Source: Tigriopus japonicus (Eukaryota; Arthropoda; Copepoda; Harpacticoida; Harpacticidae). Taken from it: a stretch of 64,000 nucleotides of DNA. The translations under genes were made by a program, and so were the position numbers. Position 1 is the stretch's first letter. The number at the start of each line of letters is the position of its first letter. Under the pieces are notes generated by a model, which saw only the letters and a list, made by a program, of their open reading frames with translations, was not told the DNA's origin and did not search any database. Location of the stretch: contig JAAGOF010000300.1 of the NCBI GenBank assembly GCA_010645155.1, forward strand, positions 921,312 through 985,311, written 5' to 3'. Of this stretch, positions 23,336-34,500 are shown in pieces.

Positions 23336-24016
23336 AGAAACACAAACTAGAATCATGTCTAGACAATTTGTTCACTGATTTAGTACAAAATATTGAATAT
23401 TGAGTCCATAACACTTCCCTATCGTTCACTCCAGAGGGCCTCATTGAGCTCTCAAAAACAACAACAAACAGCTGTCTTCGCATCCTCTTCTGTAAGTATA
23501 TCCATGCTGTGACTGATAAGACGACGCCAAGCATGCATTTTCTCCATTCCGATTGGTGGAGCGGGTTGATAGGGTGAGAGGGGCTTCCAAAGATATCAGT
23601 GATCCCTGATGCGGATGCCGTCGCCGACGGGACGTGTGTGGAAGCCGGGCAACGAACGCATGATGAATGCGATGACTCACACGCACACGGTTCTGGTTTA
23701 AGAGCAACGAAGGCAGTTTCGACTCACGAGCATAGTAGAAGGCTGCATGCAGGCACTCAATTGAGCCCGTTGAGAGCAGATTTTTCCTCTTTTTCCTGTC
23801 AGGCCTCTTCTCTCTAGGCTCCCAGCTTTGTTGCTGGCTGTAGTGCTGTTAGTTCCTTCTGACTGCTTCATTCCACTTTGGAGAAGATAGCTAGCTAGCT
23901 TGCAGGAAGAATCTGTCTCTCAGTAACTCCAAATCCTTGGTCGAGTCGCGTCCCGCTTCCTCCTCTTTCAACCACCAAAGTCGTGAACGAACCTAAACTT
24001 AAAGGAAAAAAGCAAT

Positions 24017-25936
24017 ATGGTAAGTAAGTCAGATTGGGCTTGACACATGGTTGGCATTTGCTTTCGAAGTGGCTTATTGCCGTGTCTTTATGTCTGACAA
24101 AGATTTCCGGGGTTATGAGGTCACCTTGGCCGTTCAATTCGTGCCGATGGATTTCGCCGGTCCAATGCGCGATGCATTGCGTTACGTTGACGCCATTTTG
24201 CCACGTCATGGTAATTCTCGCTAGAGGGCGTTAGGTCAATCAATCCGGCTATCTTTCATCAACCTTCTTGTTTTGTGTTCATGCCGTTGTTCAAATTCAA
24301 ACTAAGCGTGTTGCGTGCTCGAGCAATGTCAGCAATACGACTTGCGAAGCTCATGTAATTTGAGCATCTTAGAATGTGGCGGACGATCCGAAGACACTTG
24401 TGCCACAATCCATGGCTGGCATTACTCGTGTTCGCCTTGGGAATGCTCATGTATAACCGTTCTGTGTTTCAGACGAGCTCCAGCTCCTTCCCCGTGATCA
24501 AGTCCCAACACTCTTTGGTGGCCAAGCATGTGACTCCCGAGAAATGGAACAAGCTCTCTGGCATCAAGACCAAAACGTCTGGATTCACTTTGGCCCAAGT
24601 AAGTTTTGTTCAATAGGCTGCTAGTCAAGCAAGTCAGTATCAGCTTGAAGTATGTATGACGCGATAAGCCAAAAAGCGTTTAATGCCCACAAGATACTGA
24701 CCTCTTTTAAAAAAGGCTGTTGGGAGATGTGCGATATCGTTCTACGTGAAGCCTTATCTCTGTTTGGCCTCTTTTTCAAGCCCTTTTCGTGCTTCTCCTC
24801 GAAGGCGATTATTTATGAATGCATTTCTGAGCAGGAAAATGCGATGCATCGTCTTGAGGCGGGTTAAGCCGGTTAAGACTGGAAGATGAGCTTACCAAGA
24901 AGAAGAAAAATCATAAACCCGTTTTTGAAAGATACACAATACACTCACTGGGTTGTTGATGCTAACATTAATGTCTCTTTCCTTATTCAAGGCCATTGCT
25001 TGCGCTGTGCAATTTGACGACCAACATTGCGGTATCTATGCCGGAGACGAAGACTCTTATTCCGACTTCAGCGATGTGTTCCACCCCCTGATCTTGGAGT
25101 ACCATGGGCTCAGCCCCGAGTTTTCCCATACCTCTGATATGGACACTACCAAGCTAAAGGGCAACATCGATCCCAAGGCCCCTGTCAAGTCGACCCGTAT
25201 CCGTGTGGGTCGTAGCATTGAGGGATTCGGTCTGTCGCCCGGAATCACGCGTCAACAGCGTCTCGATGTCGAGAACCTGATGAAGCACGCCTTCGGCAAG
25301 TTGAAGTACGACTTGGCCGGCAAATACTACCCTTTGCAGGGTATGGACGAGGGAACCCGTCAAAAATTGGTGGATGATCACTTCTTGTTCATGTCTGGAG
25401 ACAAGAACCTCCAAGCCGCCGGTATGGAGCGTGATTGGCCCGAGGGTCGTGGAATTTACCACAACGAAGCCAAAACTTTCTTGGTGTGGGTCAACGAGGA
25501 GGACCAACTTCGCATCATCTCGATGCAGAATGGAGGCGATGTCCGTGGCGTGTTCGACCGCTTGGCTCGCGGCATCGACGCCGTGGCTGATTCGGTCAAG
25601 TCCGAATCGGGCAAGAATTTCATGCTCCACCCCAAATATGGCTATTTGCATTCGTGCCCCACCAACTTGGGTACTGGCATGCGCGCTTCGGTGCACATTG
25701 ACCTGCCGGGCTGGACCAAGGAAGGCTTGCCTGCCTTGAAGAAGCGTTGCGAGGAGTTGGCTCTCCAACCCCGTGGCACCCGTGGTGAATCCGGCGGCCA
25801 AACTGGTATCACCTATGACATCTCCAACAAGCATCGTTTGGGATACTCCGAGGTCCAATTGGTTCAGACCATGATCGATGGAGTAAACACCTTGTACAAG
25901 GAAGATTTGGAATTGCAGAAGAAGCACGGCTTGTAA
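24017..25936 (+). CDS. Phosphagen (arginine/creatine-type) kinase
   Basis: Catalyses reversible phosphate transfer between ATP and a guanidino substrate, buffering cytosolic energy. Exons 24017-24019 (only the ATG), 24473-24598 and 24992-25936 join in phase 0 to give 357 residues, the usual arginine kinase length. The N-terminal domain (TPEKWNKL, KTSGFTLAQ) resembles creatine kinases. The substrate-specificity segment reads CGIYAGDEDSY: 'GIYA' with its tyrosine is arginine-kinase-like, while 'GDEDSY' is creatine-kinase-like. The catalytic domain has RGIYHN, KTFLVWVNEEDQLRIISMQ, the reactive cysteine (about residue 265) in CPTNLGT, and RGTRGE. Arginine kinase activity is the likely job in an arthropod, but the sequence is a mosaic. 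ATTAAA at about 26042 could be the polyadenylation signal. An alternative in-frame N-terminus starts at 24374 (see findings). Confidence 0.93.
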
Positions 25937-27271
25937 ATTCGGCCTTCCACGGTCGTCTTGCATCAAGGCCAAAACTAATAACTACACCATCGTGAACGTT
26001 CTCCCTTTTCTGGGGTCAGCAATGATGGATGGACCTTGTTTATTAAAAGCAACATTTCTCTATTTTAAGTAGGAAACAAATACAACTCTATCCTGAAGTA
26101 TCCCGCTGAATTTCTTTTATTATATAAGTCTTCTCTTTAAGCGCATTTACCAACGACTTAAAAAATTTTAGACCTAGGCGGAAAGGTTAAAGAAATGGTT
26201 TTTAATATGTTGCGCCCCAAGGATTACACATACAAGACGACCAATTTAACACCATTTATTGCTTGAAATCGAGTCATTTGCAACACCAGACTAACATATT
26301 TGATCAAGCGTGTCAAGAAACTGAAACGTGTAACCAATGGATGAGTGTAGTCGTGTGAATTCAGCTGGGAATTTGGGGGCCAAATTGGCTCGGGATAGAT
26401 CATAACTAGGCTTGTGCATTTCATAGTTTAAGTTTGCTGCGTGAGGGAAAAGTTCTTGTTTTGATTGTCAAAACAAAGTAGGCTAATTGGGCTCAAGAAT
26501 TTTGATTAAGTTTTTTTGGAGGGTCAGATTTGACTCGGACGCATCCCTAGCCATTTTTGCCCCAGAATCTCAGCTGAATCTGTTCGATTACACTCAGAAC
26601 ACTGATTTAGGAGTGTTGCCGAGCATTTTTGAGAAGTCACTAAAGCTCTAAAAATGTAAGGCGTTTCTAGAGGCCACCATTTTTATTTTAAAGACATTGA
26701 TCAGCACAAAGGATATGCAGATTTCTGGATTCATAAGCCTCATATGTTATTATTTATTTTTACTTAAGCAATTCCTGCAATCCAAAATTACTTTTTTAGT
26801 ATAAATTTCAATTCATTATTCTTTGAGGCTGACTAATCTATGTAGTGGTAAAAGAAAGCTCAAGTTAACTATATAGAGAACTTGCATAGTCATATGGAGA
26901 ATTAGACTTATTATGATAGGGTTTGAAAATGTAATGTTTGTCAAATCAATGAATGATCAAGTGGGCAAATTCGCCGATTCGTTTCTTTTCTAAGTTTCAT
27001 TTTTATTAACGAGGCAGTTCTTTTCTTGTTTTTTCACACACAAGTCCCTTAAACTCCTCAGTTCTATCAACCTATTTGTCCTCAAGTCGACAAAACTGAA
27101 GTTGATTTTAATTCCAAGAAGTCCGAAGCAGAGCTCTTATTCCTATTCCACGTGCTCTTGAAACTTGACAAACCAAATTTTTAATATTCGTTTAGATTAT
27201 TCTATTCAATCCAATCTTCTTCAATTCCTCCTCAAAATTTTCCAGCTTGTTTATCTGTCGCTTAAAGATGG
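25937..27271. other. 3' flank and intergenic DNA with one MITE
   Basis: Apart from the MITE at 26342-26596 (listed separately), the region is AT-rich with no gene signal. Confidence 0.4.
26342..26596. mobile_element. MITE, TGAGTGTA terminal repeats, copy 1
   Basis: 255 bp with ~55 bp imperfect terminal inverted repeats. The left end TGAGTGTAGTCGTGTGAATT pairs with the reverse complement of the right end (ATTCAGCTG..GGGGC..AAA..TGGCT..GGGAT shared). A second copy of the same family is at 32644-32865. No coding capacity. The repeat of ends and centre in two places makes the element call firm. Confidence 0.8.
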
Positions 27272-27412
27272 TTAACTGCGCCCTATTCTTGGGTAAATCA
27301 CGTTCACCTCTCCTCATCAACCTCATTCAAATTATCCTGAAACACCAATGGTTTCAAGTTAAAAGTATTTAACAACACCATCAAAAAATGTGTGAAGAAC
27401 ACAGTACTGATG
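27272..27412 (-). repeat. Dispersed repeat, copy 2
   Basis: Reverse-complement match to 23189-23335, including 'cttgggtaaatcacgttcac' and the 'acaacaccatcaaa' end. Confidence 0.65.
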
Positions 27413-27536
27413 TGTGAACAAATTGCCTATTTCTTTGTTTGTAAATTTGTTTGGGCTTCAAAAATATTTGTTTGGGGTAAATTTATGTCATTTCCAAATT
27501 AAAGCCGTGTTAAATTCACGGTGTATCCGTCTCTTA

Positions 27537-27640
27537 GAGATAATTAAATGCACCCCACTCTTGGGTAAATTACGTTCACCTCTCATCATTAACCCTATTC
27601 AACTTATCCTGAAATACCAACAATGTTTCAGTTGTATGCA
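27537..27640 (-). repeat. Dispersed repeat, copy 3 (shorter)
   Basis: Repeats 'actcttgggtaaattacgtt' and 'aacttatcctgaaatacca' of the copy just to the left, so copies 2 and 3 lie in direct tandem orientation. Confidence 0.65.
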
Positions 27641-27650
27641 GTTCGCGTCC

Positions 27651-27697
27651 TGTGGCAGGAACCATATCCATGCCTGTGGTGAGAGGTTCCTGCCACA
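27651..27697. repeat. Perfect 13-bp hairpin upstream of the 738-aa gene
   Basis: TGTGGCAGGAACC at 27651-27663 and its exact reverse complement GGTTCCTGCCACA at 27685-27697 are separated by 21 nt. It lies about 105 bp before the ATG, so it could be promoter DNA or a 5' leader stem. No known motif was recognised. Confidence 0.6.
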
Positions 27698-27802
27698 CTG
27701 CGCACAGAAATCAGCTGGAATGAAACATAACAAAAGTCATGCCGCGTTGAACGAAAAGAGCACGTGTATTTTTTGGGGGAAAGAGGCTTTGTAAGAGAAG
27801 AC

Positions 27803-30293
27803 ATGGCCACCGTGTCCGACCCTCAGTCCGATTCCGCCCATCCCATCGCGGAATCCTCATCCTCAGGAGACAAAGATGCCGCTTTGGCTTCCCAGAATGT
27901 TAGGGATCCCTCGTCGTCCTCCCCAAATGGACCCTCCGCATGTTCAAACTCGAGCCCCAATATCCCGCGTCTCTTGCGTGAATTTGAGCGCCGAGGCTTT
28001 CGTCGCGTGTATTCGCCCAACGATATCACCTGGAAGCGCAAATTCTTTAAGAACCTCGCCAAAGACGAGGTGTGTCAAGAACTGGGAATCCCGAGCACGC
28101 CCTCCAATTTCCGGGCCATCACACTCTTTTGGCGCAACTGCAAAGAGAGCTGGCTCAGCCGCCATTCACCTGAACTTGCGCATTATCCAGAATCCAAGGC
28201 AAAACGTCAAATCAAAAACCAACGAAAAGCTCCCCCCGCGACCAAGACCAAAAAGCCCCTCCAACCCGGTAACCGGAGTCAGCGACATAATCCATCGGGG
28301 TTGAAAACGAATAAAGAGACGACTGACCAACGGCAATCGCGATCCATAGACCGTGAGGATGTCCCTCGGCCAAACTTTGCCTCCGAAAGGGCGCCCCATC
28401 CCGAGAGTTTACCCCCTTGGGTCAAGCGGGCCTCTGACTTGAGGGAGTACCCCATACCGCCCCCGGGATTTTGCTTCTTTGATCCACAGCGATCCACAAT
28501 GGGGCAACCTCGACCACCCTTGTTGTCGAATCCGCCACTGCCATTTCCTGAATATGCCGCTTACGCTTACCTTGGACCTCAAACCCACAGGCTCGGACAA
28601 AACCCTTTTCACATGGCCAGGTAAGATGGATTGACCAGCACCATAAGGACGAGAAAGTGGGCCTAAAATGTGGTCCAAGTTAATGAGAACCTGTCTTTTA
28701 GGCGATCTTCCCGGAAAAGGGACCGAGACGAAATGCACGAGCAATCCGTGGCCTTGTCCAAAGCCCGAGAAAATGTGGAGAAAGAAATCGATATGATGCT
28801 GGAAAAACAAAAGACGATGAGTAAGGTTCAAAAGCTCAAGGATCGATTGCGTGATAAGACGGCCAGTCTCCCCGCCTCATCTGACGATGTCCAAACTGAA
28901 CCTGAGGGAGAGACCGAACAAATGAACGAAGATGTCTCGATCGGTCCACCGGGTTCGAAATGGTCAGATTTTCGCCCTTCGAAGTGATAATCAGCCTAAT
29001 TATTTCACCCATCAACCCACTATTTTCTAGGCACTTGAACGCCGACATTCAATTAAGTACGGAAGATTACCGACTGGTTGGAGCCGGAGTTGTTTCAGCC
29101 ACCACCTCCGATGATCATGAACCTGTGTTGGCAGATCCAGCGTCTGTGGCTGTTTACTCCAAGACCACTGAGGAGTCCGACAAAGCTACTGGTAAGTTAT
29201 GGAAGCCAAGTATTTCAAATGACGCCTCGTTATTTTGTAAATTGATTTCAGGTGACTCCAATGCTCAACCACGCATTGCCAAAGCTCCACAATGGAAAGA
29301 TGTGACTTGGTGGCAAGAAAGGGCCAAAAAAGCTCGATTGATCTCTGAGACCCGTGAAATCGAAGACAGCCATATTCCAATCAGGTAGGTCGTTTTCGTG
29401 TACTTTGTTTTTAAAAGGAAAAAATTCGAAAGAGCGACCCTCGGCAAATGCCTTTAAACATCGTTTGCAGAAAACGATTAAGACCTTCCTCTCCTGGTGA
29501 AGATCCAGTGGCTCCGATCGCTCCTGTCATATCGGAAGAGGACCGCACCAAATACGAGAATATGGTACGGCGGCTTAAAGAAACCATGGTGAAAAGTAAG
29601 CATTCTGATCTCACCGAACTCGTGGACTGCCCCTCGTCCATGAAACGCGTATTGATGTCCAAACTCTTCAATGAACATCGCGATAGTATTTCTCAAAGAC
29701 TAGACAAACTCAGGTTCAATGGCAAGACATACCAGTCTGATAGTGAATTGCAACTTATCAAAGATCTCGAGCAAACTGCTCTAGAATTGGAGGAAGTGAA
29801 CTTGGAAGCTCTACCGGATAGCTTCGTCCATCAAATCGAGCGCTTTATAATGCAAGAGAAATTCGGAGAATCCAATCCGGAAGAGTCAAATGGCCATGAG
29901 AACCCCGAAGAGGCCGATGAAGAGATTGTTGAGGTGCCTGTTCCTCCCAGACCTCCTGTCCTCCTCATTGATCTGGATACAGACACAATTGCTACCTTGC
30001 CTGTTGATGAAAATTCTCAAAGAGAATTTGAAAGCTTTGGGCAAGAAGAATGTCCTGGTGACAATCCCCAAAATGGGAAAGAACCCAGAAAAAATGTGCA
30101 AGATAATCGGGTTTCTTCTCAAGTTCCTGTGGAGAACGGAAGATCCCTGGACGATCTTCTCAAAATTCATCTCGAGGAAGAGTCATTGCTTCTTCAGAAT
30201 CGGAAACTTTGCGACGAATTGCGCAAGAATAATGATCGTCTGCAATATCTCCGAGAATTGCGAATAGATCGTTTGGCCATGGAGAAAAACTAA
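27803..30293 (+). CDS. Uncharacterised probable nuclear protein, 738 aa
   Basis: Five exons, 27803-28620, 28702-28983, 29031-29191, 29252-29384 and 29471-30293, with short 47-86 nt introns and matching phases, give 738 residues. The N-terminus is Ser-rich and disordered. A compact segment at ~52-125 (IPRLLREFERRGFRRVYS, DITWKRKFFKNLAKDEVCQE, FRAITLFWRNCKESW) looks folded and basic-aromatic, possibly DNA-binding. A Lys/Arg/Pro-rich region with likely nuclear localisation signals follows, then predicted coiled coils at ~276-310 and near the C-terminus (LDDLLKIHLEEESLLLQNRK). The last exon has acidic patches and a Pro-rich segment. A polyadenylation-like ATTAAA lies near 30331. I do not recognise the family; exon consistency makes the gene itself credible. 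Confidence 0.75.
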
Positions 30294-31560
30294 AACGGGT
30301 TTTTTACTATTTCTGCTCACATTTGTCAAATTAAAGTGTTCAAGTCAGAAGTCATTCCAGTCTCTAAGCGAGATTTTTTCAAGTGTAGAGGGACAATATA
30401 GGCTTTTTATTTATTCAGAACACAACAAGACTTAATTGGAAGTATGATGTGGCAATAAGGATGGTATGATTAGCAGTTATGTTAATGCTACCAATATAAT
30501 GCATGGCTACAGAAGAAATACAAGTCTTTTTTTGAATACTACGTCAAGTCTCGCCACACTCAGCATGTTGGAGACCTATACCTCTAAAAACATAACAAGG
30601 AGTCCAAGGTTCCATTCGGGCCCATTTCTGGGATTTTCTGGGATTCCATTTCTGGAATTCTGAGAACTGGGTCAGGATCACGATTTGGTGCCATAATTGC
30701 AAAAATGTAATAGTTGTTGTATTAGGTACGGTAGCCAGAGAAGAAGTTCGGGCATCACTAAGTGACCCGGAGAAGACTATCAAAGAATGCCAATGGACCA
30801 GGCTCAAACTTCTACTTTGACAACCAAGAGTTGAAATGATAACATTCAGCGAAAAGTTCAGATATGGAATGTCCCTTGAGCGCCGATCCTACTTGCTTAT
30901 CAGGTGCTTTACTTATTTTGTATGTTCGAATCACTGAGCCATCGATGGGGCCTTGCTAAAAATCAAGATAATCAAGATGGAATCGGATCTCTTAAGAGCC
31001 TACGATGATAAAAAAAAAGAGATTGATGCTGCTATGATAAGAAGAAAAGAATTGTCAAGACAGAGAGTGGAGCCGATATTTATGGACAACGAGAAGGGTC
31101 TTTGAAGGAAGCTGGAGAAAGAGGCAAATAATCCCTTGGGGAACGAGTGCCTTGGAGGTCAAACGCTCGGAATAAGACCGGAATGATTAGGTGACAGAGA
31201 GGCAAAGTGAGCGAGATAGAGATAGAGGGTACCAAATATAAATAATCAAGTCGTAATGTTGTCTTAGGAGATAAAACATTCATGCAGTGAAAAAGTCACA
31301 CGGAAAAAGGAAAGCAGCAAGGACCTAAACGTTCTTTCTCGTGGGAAGAATGTCGAAGAAATGAACTTAATATCCAAGCCCATCGTTGGCTTTGTTCTTG
31401 CTTTTGTCGTTGCTTGGCGGATTGGTCTTCGTTGGATTCGTCCGCGAGCAAAGGTGAATGAATGTATCAGAGATCCTGGGAACACAAGGGGATCGATTAT
31501 CGGGCACAGATCTCCCGGTCAAAATATGGTACAAGAGTAGGAACGCCTACTCTGGAATGC
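30294..31560. other. Convergent 3' flanks
   Basis: Lies between the stop codons of the plus-strand 738-aa gene and the minus-strand SNAP-25 locus, so it mostly holds 3' UTRs of both. No other gene was recognised. Confidence 0.5.
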
Positions 31561-34500
31561 TTATTTCAAGAGCCTGCCCGCTCGGTCATTCGCCATTTTC
31601 ACTCGAGACTCATTCGACTGGGCCTGAAGAGGGTGAAATATCAGATTAGTTCATGCTTTCCTTTACTATTCAGTCATCACCACCCACTTTGAGGTTTATC
31701 CTGTCCAGTTGAGAATTTTGATTGGACACCTCTGTTCCCATGTCTGCGGCCATATTCCGTAGATTACCGATCATTGTGCTCACTTGTTGCATGTTCTCTT
31801 CCATTTCCTCTTCGCGATCGTCGTTCGTGATCCTGAAGGAGTACAAGACTTAATGAAGAATCTCAATCCACAATCCGTAATCAAGTCAAACGAGCTACTA
31901 CCCTAGTAGTGAGATCTTAAAAATGAATGAAATGAACAACGAGCTGGTTTATGAGCAAAGATTGGATCGGAGATCCAACTCTTATATGGTTCCGTCCGGC
32001 GTGAGGAGATGCGAATCGTCAGAATTTAGCAAAGCTCATCATTGTTCGTTCTGTCGAATCTATCTTGGCATTCCAATGAATCATGCCTCCTCAATTAAGA
32101 GGGAATCAATCAGAATGGACATCAAGGTCGCTTCCTTTAAATTCAAAACTACTTGGAGCTCCTCAAATAAAGAAGTATTTGCGTACTAATTCTTTTGCCG
32201 TTTATTGGCATTAAAGAGAGAAAGAAAGAGAGCGAGGTGTCGATTTAGCGTGGCAGAAGTTTTTACAAGAACGTCGTAAAGCGATCTCAAACATTAATTT
32301 CTATGTGTAGTAAAGTCCTTGCATCGATTCACTTCTACCTTGGATACCATAAGTCATTGTGATTAATCAAGTATGTACTTACATTGTGCTTAATGTGGAA
32401 TTCAATATTCTAGGTCATATTCTATTATGGAGCGGACTGAATTATACAGGGTTGGCCACTTAACCGAGCAGGGGTAATTGTTAGTTACGGACAATTAGGG
32501 GCTTCGAATCAAGAAGTCATTGTCACAAATGGTTTTAATTTTACGGTTATCTAGAACTTTTGTTTTTAAACAATTTCTCGATTTGACGAATTGACGAGGT
32601 CTTGAATTCAAGTTGCATTAACAGCAGTTATATTTTTGTTGGATGAGTGGACTAATTTAGGTGGGAATTTTGGGGCCAAACTGGTTAGGGATGGATCACA
32701 ACTGGGTTAGTTAAAGTTTGTAACGCAAAGGAAAAGTTATGGTTTCGATTGATTTTCAAAATCAAGAATTGTAATTGAGCTTTTTTGGGGGTTAATCTTC
32801 ACTCTGAGGCAGCCCTAGCCATTTTGGCCCCAGAATTCCTAGCTGAATTCGTCCGATTACACTCATCATACCTTCAACATTTATCCCACAATTGGGTTTG
32901 ATAGATTAATGTAAAGTTTATTTTTCTTCCTCACAAGTCCATTGGATTGGGCTTTCAGAACAAGAGAGGAACTTAATCTCAAAACTGACTTTCTCTCAGA
33001 TTTCTATTAATTGGGAGGTGTTGTAGGGTAATAAAAGGCACCCACTTGATTTTGGAAGGTTTAGAAATTCAAGTCTTGTTATTGGATAAAAATTTTGACA
33101 CAAATTACTGATAAAAGTGACCCTTAATGTCAGATGTGGTTTCTTTGCTTGGTTTTAAGAGCAAGGTCAATTGTAGGCTAGAGTGCCATTTCTTCTCCAA
33201 AACTCAATCCCATAAACCTTTTAATTAAACCTTCATTTGAATCCTTTTATGGGATGAATGTGGAAGGTACTGTTAACAGAATAGTGTTCATTCTGGAATT
33301 CGATGACTGGATGAAAAGAACTTCAGTCTTCTTTTATTGCTAATTGAATTCAAAGCCCCATCAAAAATGGGGCCCACTTAGAGAAATTGTTTGAAAACAA
33401 AAGATCTAGATGAATATATAATAAGAACTATTTGTAGCAATAATTTTTTGATTCAAAGCCCCTGATTATTCGAAATTTACAATTTTCCTTGTCCGGTTTT
33501 AAGTGGCCAACCCGGTAGGCTTCAATCAAATGTGTTGAGACGTTCCTCGAGTGGAATTTTATTGGTATGAAGAAGCAATTTCAAAAAGCAAAATCTGAAA
33601 ATACCCTTCGTACATATAATGTACAAAAAAACGGATCCTCAACCTGCAATTGGCATGTCTGACAAGCAATTACTGAATACGGGTAAGAACGGACAAATGA
33701 TCAAAACTGGTTTTTGGAATAGCGTTTTTTTTTCTTTTCGGTAATAGCTTTTTTCGTTCAAAATTTGAAGTGACAGAATTCACTTCCGATTTGATTCAAA
33801 GAGCAAGAAATAAAGCTTCGACAACTTTCGACCTTACACAAGGTCAAAAGCTAGAAACGCTACAACTGTACAAGTTCAAGCGAGAAAAATGCACCTCTGT
33901 AACATTTTACATAGGCGATTTTAATATTGTATGTCGATATGGGACATGTCGTCCCATCCCCTACATGGTCCCCAACATGTTTAGATCAACTAGAATATCA
34001 CAATGGGTTTCCACATTAGCTCTAGCCTATTTGGATGTTACTGCTCGATTCGATCATATATATATCAAATGGAATCAAATGGAACAAGAATCAAACAAAG
34101 GGTTTCGTCATGCCCTCGGTTTGAAGAAGCTCAAATACAAACTAAAATCCTTGTCTTAATTAGGATTTACCGAAATAAAGATGATAAGAAATGAGATAAG
34201 ATTTTCACGAAGGTCAGCTTGCTCGCTACGTGTATGTAGTAGTTGCATATGGAAGAAAAAAGTAGTGCTCTAAGGATTGTCAGAGGAACAACGGTATTTG
34301 GTATACTGTAGTGGTTTCAAGACCTTTCAAGTTAGCCTTGGCGACGAACGTTAATCCTAGTAACTTCACATAGCCACGGGAATTCGCAGCTAAAAGAGAT
34401 GGTATATGCACCACATCATCAGTCTTGAAGTCACAAAGACACTTATTTTCACATGAATGGATTGTATCTACTATGTAGGTTGTAAGTTGGTACATGGTAG

